64,000 bases of DNA from Sinomicrobium sp. (GTDB lineage Bacteria > Bacteroidota > Bacteroidia > Flavobacteriales > Flavobacteriaceae). Below, one piece after another: positions 57,799-64,000 of the stretch. Numbering within the stretch: the stretch's first letter is position 1; each line of letters opens with the position of its first letter. A model generated the notes under the pieces. The model had not been told where the DNA came from. It saw nothing but the letters and a program-made list of their open reading frames with translations, and ran no database searches. Both the position numbers and the translations under genes were made by a program. The stretch is taken from assembly GCA_029266035.1 (NCBI GenBank), contig JAJUFH010000013.1:1-64000 (forward strand), written 5' to 3'.

Positions 57799-58717
57799 TA
57801 TTGTAGCGGACAGTATTTCAGAGGCAGGTAAGAGAATTACAACATTCGAACTTGAGTACCCTCGTTTCATCCATGGGGAATTAATGAGTCATCGACAGTT
57901 TTCCCGCAATGCGGCAAGCAGTCGTGCAATCCCTGTCAAAAAGATGCTGGAGATTGTAAATAACAACCCTGCCGTGCCTGTCCATTGGGGTAAGAATCAG
58001 CCGGGAATGCAGGCAGATGAAGAATGTAACAACCTGATTGAATACGCGGAACACCCTTTCAATGACAAAGAAATTACTCGGGAAGAGACGTGGGAGAATG
58101 CAAAAAAAGCTGCTGTGTTTTGGGCACAGAAGTTTGACGAAGCTGGCTACCACAAGCAAATTGTCAATCGAATTGTAGAACCATTCCAAATGATTCGCAC
58201 AGTAGTAACTGCTACTGAATGGAATAACTTTTTCTACCTGCGTAGGCACAAAGACGCCCAGCCTGAGATTAAGGTGCTGGCTGATCTTATGTGGGAAGCG
58301 ATGAATAATTCCGCACCTAATGAACTACCTATTGGTGTATGGCACACACCTTACGTAGACCGGTCGGACGCTCTAGGGTACACTGTACCTGTTGATGGGG
58401 ACTATGAGAACGGGTATCTGCAACTGACAGAACAGCAGGCATTGAAAGTGAGTGCTTCTTGTTGCGCTCAAGTGAGCTATCGACTCCTTGATAATTCTGT
58501 TGAGAAGGCTGAAAAGATTTATGATATGCTTGTCAACAGTAAGCCAGTTCACGCAAGCCCGTTTGAACATCAGGCAAAGCCAATGTCTTGCACAACAATG
58601 GATTGGTGGGAAGAAGAAGGCACAACACATATTGATAAGTACGAAAACGTATGGAGCGGTAATCTACAGGGCTGGATTCAGCACCGTCAACTAATTGAAG
58701 ACAACGTACATAATTGA
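57788..58717 (+). CDS. thyX: Flavin-dependent thymidylate synthase
   Basis: A 309 aa ThyX, making dTMP from dUMP with FAD and methylenetetrahydrofolate. The ThyX motif appears as SHRQFSRNAASSR (about residues 34-46), in the variant used by long phage forms, followed by AIPV and the WGKNQPGMQA segment. The length is greater than for bacterial ThyX (~220-250 aa). It precedes the replication block and would supply thymidylate. Confidence 0.85.
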   Translation: MKADIVADSISEAGKRITTFELEYPRFIHGELMSHRQFSRNAASSRAIPVKKMLEIVNNNPAVPVHWGKNQPGMQADEECNNLIEYAEHPFNDKEITREETWENAKKAAVFWAQKFDEAGYHKQIVNRIVEPFQMIRTVVTATEWNNFFYLRRHKDAQPEIKVLADLMWEAMNNSAPNELPIGVWHTPYVDRSDALGYTVPVDGDYENGYLQLTEQQALKVSASCCAQVSYRLLDNSVEKAEKIYDMLVNSKPVHASPFEHQAKPMSCTTMDWWEEEGTTHIDKYENVWSGNLQGWIQHRQLIEDNVHN

Positions 58718-58732
58718 TTTTGGAGAGTAGCC

Positions 58733-58939
58733 ATGAGAATCAATCTGGTAGAAGCAGAAGAAGACAACGAACTGGAGATCATCTTCAGTAAATCAGGCGA
58801 TGCTGTGGTATGGTCTGAGGAAGACAGTGCTGTATTCTATGTTGTTGACTACAATGAAAGTCAAGTGTGTATTGGTGTGGGTAGTATTGATACAATGATT
58901 GAAGCACTCACAAAGCTGAAGGAGAAGATCGGTGATTAG
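58733..58939 (+). CDS. Hypothetical protein, 68 aa
   Basis: An acidic beta-rich protein with a C-terminal helix, not recognised. Overlaps the next gene by eight bases. Confidence 0.65.
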   Translation: MRINLVEAEEDNELEIIFSKSGDAVVWSEEDSAVFYVVDYNESQVCIGVGSIDTMIEALTKLKEKIGD

Positions 58940-59252
58940 TGACGACGACGTTGAAAAGGCATTAGACTATCTACGTGATTCAGCACAAGAATACGCACAG
59001 TATAGGTCTGCTGAGAAGTTCTATGAGGGGAAGCTGAAACGGATTGAGGCCATGCAGTTCATGGAGCAAACAACAGGAGCAGTTGAGGCTAAACGCCTCG
59101 CTGCTCGTGCCTCAGATGAGTACGGCGAGTGCCTAGAGGATTATAAGGATGCTAAGTATAACGCTGAATTGTTATCTGCTTACCGAGAAGCTGCAAAGAT
59201 GAAAGTGAGTTGGGCACAGACCGAACGTAAAGCGTCTATAGGAGCATACTAA
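58932..59252 (+). CDS. Hypothetical helical protein, 106 aa
   Basis: A GTG start; an all-helical protein with charged coiled segments (SAEKFYEGKLKRIEAMQFME). A similar type lies near single-strand annealing genes in other phages, but I cannot assign it. Its stop overlaps the DUF551 start. Confidence 0.65.
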   Translation: MISDDDVEKALDYLRDSAQEYAQYRSAEKFYEGKLKRIEAMQFMEQTTGAVEAKRLAARASDEYGECLEDYKDAKYNAELLSAYREAAKMKVSWAQTERKASIGAY

Positions 59253-59482
59253 TGGAATGGATTGGTGTTGATGAAGCCTTGCCTCGTTGCTCACAGTCAC
59301 TTGTAGAAGAAGGGGAGTGGGTGTTGATTTGGTACGATACCTATGAGGAAGTTGAGATCGCATGTCGTGTATGGATAGATGAGGACTTCTGGGAATGGAG
59401 AGACGTTAGCGGGGCTATCTACCCTCCTATTTGTGTGACACATTGGATGCCTTTACCGGAGAAACCGAATGAGAATACTTAA
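59252..59482 (+). CDS. DUF551-like protein, 76 aa
   Basis: Matches the DUF551 pattern: opening W-I-x-V with LP, a VLIWYDTYEE strand and the diagnostic end VTHWMPLPEKP. Widespread in phages; function unknown. Confidence 0.78.
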   Translation: MEWIGVDEALPRCSQSLVEEGEWVLIWYDTYEEVEIACRVWIDEDFWEWRDVSGAIYPPICVTHWMPLPEKPNENT

Positions 59483-59660
59483 CGGTCGCTTGTTTATTGA
59501 TGACGTTTCCTTGGTGCGTACAGACGGGCACTCAGTTACCCTACGCGACCCTACAGGTACAAGTTTAGTGATTCCTTTGAATGTATTGAATGATGTGATG
59601 GTTAAGGTGGAGGAGTTGTTGGATGGTAGGGAAGGCAGTAACCCACACGAAAGAGGATAA
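59469..59660 (+). CDS. Hypothetical protein, 63 aa
   Basis: Overlaps DUF551 by 14 bases and the Ref-like gene by 38. A short beta-rich protein; not recognised. Confidence 0.6.
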   Translation: MRILNGRLFIDDVSLVRTDGHSVTLRDPTGTSLVIPLNVLNDVMVKVEELLDGREGSNPHERG

Positions 59661-59970
59661 GAAACGCTTTCAACTACTCCCTCAGATTGGCTGCATCTGC
59701 TGCAAGTCATATGGAGTTCATAACGAATGGGTGCAAATACACCACATTATTGATGGAAATAAGAGAATGGGGCATCAATACACGCTCCCTCTCTGCTACT
59801 GGCACCATCAGGGAGTTCCGCCAGAGGGGTTGACACGGAAGCAGGCAGAGGATATGGTTGGCCCCTCTCTCATATCGAAGAAGCGATTTAATGAAGTCTT
59901 TGGCGGGGAGATGGAGCTTCTTGAATATGTCAACAAATTTTTAGATGTTATTGAGGATAGTATTGTATGA
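59623..59970 (+). CDS. Ref-like nuclease (recombination enhancement function family)
   Basis: A 115 aa protein with CICCKSYG (about residues 24-31), IHHIIDG (39-45), LCYWHHQG (57-64) and a C-terminal helix. This Cys/His layout is that of phage P1 Ref-type RecA-dependent nucleases, which carry an HNH-like core. It probably cuts D-loop or branched DNA during recombination. It overlaps the primase-helicase start by four bases. Confidence 0.75.
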   Translation: MVGKAVTHTKEDKKRFQLLPQIGCICCKSYGVHNEWVQIHHIIDGNKRMGHQYTLPLCYWHHQGVPPEGLTRKQAEDMVGPSLISKKRFNEVFGGEMELLEYVNKFLDVIEDSIV

Positions 59971-61667
59971 GTAAGGAAGACGGGGAGCGGGTAAAAGGGA
60001 AGCAGGCATGTATAAAGTGTAAGTCCTCTGATGCAGTGTCTATATACCAGAAACCAGATGGGACATTTGACGGACACTGTTTTTCATGTGAGAGTTACAT
60101 TAGACCAAATGAAATTGCAGAACATTACAATCTAGGTGAAGTGGAGGAAGAAGTGGAACATTTTGATCCTACGTACATTATGAGTTTGCCTATGCGTGGA
60201 TGGAAAGAGCGACGTGTAGGGAAGGAGGTAACTGAGCTATACGGTGTGCGGTCTGAGATGGCCGAAGATGGTACTATGATTAAACGTCACTATCCCGTTA
60301 CGGAAGATGGAGAGCTTGTTGGCTACCATAGCCGGGACTGCGTTAAGAAAAACTTCTACGTGCAGGGAAAGAATAAAACCACCAGTGAATTCTTTGGTCA
60401 GTCTCTATTCTCAGGCGGTGGTAAGTTCCTAGTTATCTGCGGTGGCGAAGAAGATGCAATGTCTTTGCAGCAAGCACTGAAGATGAAGAATCCTAAGTTC
60501 ACTACTGCTGTTGTCAGCCCTACTAACGGAGAAGGCAGCACTGCTGCACAGATTAAAGGGAACTACGAATGGGTTACTAGTTTTGAGAAAGTAATCCTTA
60601 TGCTGGACAATGACGAACCGGGACGTAAGGCAACAGAAGAAGCACTAAAACTACTGAAGCCGGGGCAGGGCTACACAGCAAAATTGACACTCAAAGACCC
60701 AAATGAATACGTGAAGGCTAAGAGGGAAGATGAGCTTGTAGGGGCGTTCTGGAAAGCAGAGCGATACTCTCCGATTGATTTGATGACACTAGGGCAGATG
60801 TGGGATGAGTTTGAGGCTTCTGCACAGCAGTCTATTATTCCGTTCCCATCGGCATTTGGACAGTTGAATGAGATGCTAGGAGGCGGGGTAGGGCTAGGAG
60901 AAGTCACTGTTATTGGTGCTCTAACTTCGATAGGGAAGAGCACGGTGATTAATAATCTCGTATACTCGTTCTTCAAAGAGACAGAACACAGGATTGGGCT
61001 ACTCTACCTAGAATCGACACCAAGAGAGATTGTTAGCCACCTCCTATCTATCTATATGGAAGATAATCTAGCACTAAAGAAACCAGAAGACTTGGATATG
61101 CCGAAGCTCAAAAAAGAGTTTATGGGCATGATTCAAACAGACGATAGGATTGTCTCTATTAACCACCAAGGTGCGTTCTCTAGTATGGATGATATGTTCA
61201 CAAAACTAGAGTGGATGGTTAAGTGCATGGGGACAAAAGTTGTGGTTATCGACCCACTTCAGGCGGCTGTACCTTCTAACGAGAATGCTTCTGTAGAAGA
61301 CTTTATGGATAGAATCTTGAAGCTGGCAAAGCAAACAGACTGCTGTATTTTTGTGGTTAGTCACATGCGTAAACCTGAAGGTAAAGACCCCCACTCTGTG
61401 TCGGAGTACGATTTGAAGGGTACGTCTGCCATTAACCAGATTGCCTTTAATACAATCCTCTTGAGTCGGGATAAGACTTCAGATAATCCCAAGGTACGTA
61501 ACTCTACTCGTATGCAAGTAGTCAAATGCCGACGTACAGGCTTCACAGGAGAGGCAGGGTGGTTGCGTTTCGATGCCCACAAGGCTAAACTCACAGCTTG
61601 TTCTGACCCGTATGCGGACGAAGCACAAGAATCTGATGAGGAGCTACAAGAAATCTATGGGGATTAA
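59967..61667 (+). CDS. Primase-helicase (T7 gp4-like)
   Basis: A 566 aa bifunctional protein. An N-terminal zinc finger (C15, C18, C38, C41), a TOPRIM primase core with CGGEEDAM (near 156) and MLDNDEPG (near 212), and a RecA-fold helicase with Walker A GALTSIGKST (near 316) and Walker B KVVVIDPLQA (near 421). The helicase end has the expected conserved QVVKCRRTG. It would unwind and prime at the replication fork. The gene overlaps the DNA polymerase start by 11 bases. Confidence 0.9.
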   Translation: MSKEDGERVKGKQACIKCKSSDAVSIYQKPDGTFDGHCFSCESYIRPNEIAEHYNLGEVEEEVEHFDPTYIMSLPMRGWKERRVGKEVTELYGVRSEMAEDGTMIKRHYPVTEDGELVGYHSRDCVKKNFYVQGKNKTTSEFFGQSLFSGGGKFLVICGGEEDAMSLQQALKMKNPKFTTAVVSPTNGEGSTAAQIKGNYEWVTSFEKVILMLDNDEPGRKATEEALKLLKPGQGYTAKLTLKDPNEYVKAKREDELVGAFWKAERYSPIDLMTLGQMWDEFEASAQQSIIPFPSAFGQLNEMLGGGVGLGEVTVIGALTSIGKSTVINNLVYSFFKETEHRIGLLYLESTPREIVSHLLSIYMEDNLALKKPEDLDMPKLKKEFMGMIQTDDRIVSINHQGAFSSMDDMFTKLEWMVKCMGTKVVVIDPLQAAVPSNENASVEDFMDRILKLAKQTDCCIFVVSHMRKPEGKDPHSVSEYDLKGTSAINQIAFNTILLSRDKTSDNPKVRNSTRMQVVKCRRTGFTGEAGWLRFDAHKAKLTACSDPYADEAQESDEELQEIYGD

Positions 61668-63771
61668 ATACGTTGTACTAGACCTAGAAACCTCTACTAA
61701 AGAGAGCTATGGCCGCATTGCAAACCCATTCGATAAAGATAACTACATTGTCTCTATGGGTTTGAAGTATTCAAATGGCCGTAGAATTAAAACTCACATT
61801 AGTCAGGAGGAGGCTATTCCAGAAGGAGACTGGTTGAAGGGGGTTGGTGCTATCGTTGGCATCAACCTAAAGTTCGACCTTCTATACCTGTGGAGACACC
61901 CCGTACTAGTGAATTTCTTTAAGAGGGGCGGTAGGATTTATGACTGTCAATATGCTAGGTATTTTATCACTGCCCAGCAGGAGAAATATGCCTCTATGGA
62001 CAGTATGGCTAACATCTATGGTCTGCCCCTAAAGCCAGATAAGATCAAGGAATACTGGAAGAATGGTATTGACACTATTGATATTCCAAAACAAGAATTA
62101 CTTGATTACCTAGACCACGACCTAGATACAACAGAGGGCATCTTTAAGTGTGTTGCCAAAGAAGCCCATGAACTTGGCATGACTGCCATGATTAGGGAGC
62201 GTATGGACAGTCTATGCGGAAACATTGAGATGGAGTTCAACGGCCTAAAAGTTGACTTGGAAGTTGCTGAACGTAATGAATCGAAGCTACGAAAGGAAAT
62301 TGAAGGTTTATATAGAGAACTTGAGCAATACACACCACAACTTCCAGAAGGTGCAGAGTTTAACTGGTCTAGTGGCAGGCAGTTGTCTGCATTACTATTT
62401 GGCGGGCCTATCAAATACAGAACGAGAGAACCTAAAGTAGATATGGACGGTAAACCGGAATACTACAAGAAGACAGTAGAGGTTCCTGCACTTGACCCAC
62501 ACGGAAATGAAGTTAGGTACAAGACTGGTGATAAGAAAGGCCAACTAAAAACTAAGAAGGTGAAAATTAATGACTTAGACAGACCTAAGTATAAGATTGC
62601 ACAGACAGAGTATCCGCTAAAGGGACTAACTAAGCCACGCAAAGAGTGGGAACTAAAAGAGCCGGGGTTTTACAAGACTGGCGAAGATGTAATCAAAGAA
62701 CTTTCTGCTAGGGGAATTGAAGTTGCTAAAATCCTCGCAAAGTTGAAGAAGAAAGAGAAAGACCTGAGTGCCTTCTATTCCAGTGGTATGCTCAGGTATG
62801 CTCAGGATGGCGTTATCCACCATACACTGAATAACGTACAGACTGATACAGGACGTTTGAGCAGCAGTAAACCTAATGCCCAGCAGATTCCACGAGGCAA
62901 CACTTCAGATGTACGTGAGATGTTTGTATCTCATTTTGAAGGAGGCGAGGTTGCCGAGGTTGATTTTTCAAGTTTGGAAGTGGTCATTCAGGCTTGGATC
63001 AGTAAAGACAAGAATATGATCCAGAACGTAAACGATGGCGTAGACTTCCACAGTCTTAGGCTTGCAGCTAAGTTAGGAGAAGATTACGACGACGTTGTAC
63101 GTAAGGCAAAGAAAGAGAAAGACCCATACTATGACCTAGAGCGCACCAAAGCCAAGGGATTTAGTTTCCAGAGAGCTTATGGGGCAGGAGCTAAGGCTAT
63201 TGCAGCGTCTACTGGTATGTCTATAGAGGAAGTAGAGGCATTCATAGAGGCAGAAAACAGAATGTACCCAAACGTAGAGAAGTATAATGCTTGGGTGGCT
63301 AGGCAGGTCGATAAGAATGCTGTAGAGACGGGCACCTACATAAACGGAGTACCTGTAAAGTTTGGTTGGCACAAAGCAACAACAGGCACAAATGCACGTT
63401 ATGGCTTTACACAACAAGAAGCACCTGACTTTATGAAAGACCGAGGTGTAGAAGTTAGCTTCAGCCCCACACAAATGAAGAACTACTCTATCCAAGGAGA
63501 GGCAGGCGGTGTAGTATCCACAGCGGTAGGTATGGTTTGGAGGAAGTTTGTAGAGACAGGTAACTTCAATAATACAGCACTCCTAATGAACACAGTACAC
63601 GACTGTATTTGGATTAGTTTGGCTAAAGGAGCAAAAGAGTATGTAATACCAGAAGTGGAGAAGGCTATGACGGCAATACCTGAAAGATATAAAGAAGTGT
63701 ACGGTGTTGACGTACCTGTTATCTTTAGGGTAGAGTCTGAAGTTGGCCCTAACATGAAAGACTTGCACTAA
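61657..63771 (+). CDS. polA: Family A DNA polymerase with 3'-5' exonuclease
   Basis: A 704 aa replicative polymerase. The exonuclease domain has VLDLETS (D9, E11), NLKFDLL and LDHDLDTT. In the palm, motif A is VAEVDFSSLE (near 428-437), motif B is AKGFSFQRAYG (near 499-509) and motif C is NTVHDCI (near 645-651). The ATG at 61657 follows GAGGAG; a longer frame from 61573 lies inside the helicase and is unlikely. No 5' nuclease domain is present. Confidence 0.92.
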   Translation: MGIKYVVLDLETSTKESYGRIANPFDKDNYIVSMGLKYSNGRRIKTHISQEEAIPEGDWLKGVGAIVGINLKFDLLYLWRHPVLVNFFKRGGRIYDCQYARYFITAQQEKYASMDSMANIYGLPLKPDKIKEYWKNGIDTIDIPKQELLDYLDHDLDTTEGIFKCVAKEAHELGMTAMIRERMDSLCGNIEMEFNGLKVDLEVAERNESKLRKEIEGLYRELEQYTPQLPEGAEFNWSSGRQLSALLFGGPIKYRTREPKVDMDGKPEYYKKTVEVPALDPHGNEVRYKTGDKKGQLKTKKVKINDLDRPKYKIAQTEYPLKGLTKPRKEWELKEPGFYKTGEDVIKELSARGIEVAKILAKLKKKEKDLSAFYSSGMLRYAQDGVIHHTLNNVQTDTGRLSSSKPNAQQIPRGNTSDVREMFVSHFEGGEVAEVDFSSLEVVIQAWISKDKNMIQNVNDGVDFHSLRLAAKLGEDYDDVVRKAKKEKDPYYDLERTKAKGFSFQRAYGAGAKAIAASTGMSIEEVEAFIEAENRMYPNVEKYNAWVARQVDKNAVETGTYINGVPVKFGWHKATTGTNARYGFTQQEAPDFMKDRGVEVSFSPTQMKNYSIQGEAGGVVSTAVGMVWRKFVETGNFNNTALLMNTVHDCIWISLAKGAKEYVIPEVEKAMTAIPERYKEVYGVDVPVIFRVESEVGPNMKDLH

Positions 63772-63821
63772 ACATCAAAAACTGCTAAAGTAGCAAATGT
63801 AAATCAACAAGTGAGGTATTT

Positions 63822-64000
63822 ATGAACGTAGTAGTGAAAGAAAGCGGCAAGTTCGAACAGGTGTATATCACAGGCGGCGATGCTGTCATGTACTTCCCCA
63901 ACCTATTCAACCCAAAGCAAAAGTATCAGTCTGACGACAAAGAGTTTTCTGTTACCCTTTTCGTAGACCAAGCAACTCGTGACAAGCTGGAATCACACAC
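63822..64000 (+). CDS. ssb: Partial ssDNA-binding protein (start only)
   Basis: The ATG follows GTGAGG and the frame runs off the window after about 59 codons. The pattern of an opening VYITGGDAVMYFPNLFNP and a following FSVTLFVDQ strand resembles phage OB-fold ssDNA-binding proteins of the DUF2815 or T7 gp2.5 type. Position after the polymerase also fits. The C-terminus is not seen. Confidence 0.6.
   Translation, partial: MNVVVKESGKFEQVYITGGDAVMYFPNLFNPKQKYQSDDKEFSVTLFVDQATRDKLESH

Noticed and set aside
1-64000. Prophage or temperate lifestyle genes
   Set aside because: I found no integrase, excisionase, CI/Cro-type repressor or attachment site, although a part of the genome is outside this window.

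Overview
The window is a 64 kb piece of a tailed-phage genome (siphovirus type), moderately AT-rich and densely packed. I see no integrase, CI-type repressor or attachment site, so a virulent lifestyle is the simplest reading. The long flexible-tail set (tape measure of 1088 aa, frameshifted tail chaperone, lambda J-like tip of 2404 aa, NlpC/P60 tail peptidase) and the spanin pair with an M23 endopeptidase point to a Gram-negative host, probably a gammaproteobacterium. The host genus cannot be read from the sequence.

Layout. From 1 to 3.7 kb, rightward: small genes, a glutaredoxin, a zinc-ribbon metallophosphoesterase and a homing-endonuclease-like gene. From 3.6 to 29.2 kb, leftward: the late block, read from right to left as portal, scaffold, major capsid, connector and neck genes, tail tube, tail chaperone, tape measure, minor tail proteins, tip, side-fibre genes, and lysis genes (two holin candidates, M23 endolysin, i-spanin and o-spanin). 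A rightward homing gene at 27 kb interrupts it. From 29.2 to 32.5 kb, a rightward island: a folded leader RNA, a palm-polymerase-like gene resembling the TV-Pol group, RNase HI, a structured non-coding stretch, a tmRNA-like minimal RNA and a tRNA-Gly(UCC)-like gene. From 32.5 to 35.5 kb, leftward PhoH and the large terminase, split by a rightward HNH gene.

From 35.6 to 38.9 kb, rightward: small proteins, a secreted lytic transglycosylase and two proteasome/HslV-like proteins, the second followed by a homing gene and a displaced copy of its own 3' end. From 38.9 to 48.4 kb: two long non-coding stretches and many tiny rightward genes carrying about twenty copies of a TAGGGGAA-cored motif. From 48.6 to 50.9 kb: an ECF-like sigma factor, a leftward HNH gene and a folded divergent intergenic region. 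From 50.9 to 64 kb: many small early genes, HNH, leftward small terminase, ThyX, a Ref-like nuclease, primase-helicase, family A DNA polymerase and the start of a likely ssDNA-binding protein.

How it fits together. Replication uses primase-helicase, PolA, the ssDNA-binding protein and RNase H, with ThyX feeding thymidylate. The leftward structural, packaging and PhoH operons share one upstream box (TGTCTTACAAA in the coding sense), and the phage encodes its own sigma-like protein, so a phage-directed late transcription switch is likely. The same box on the + strand sits just before the folded leader of the polymerase-like gene. The most unusual elements are the tmRNA-like RNA without a message domain, the polymerase/RNase H/RNA island, and the homing gene that has apparently recoded the end of an HslV-like gene.
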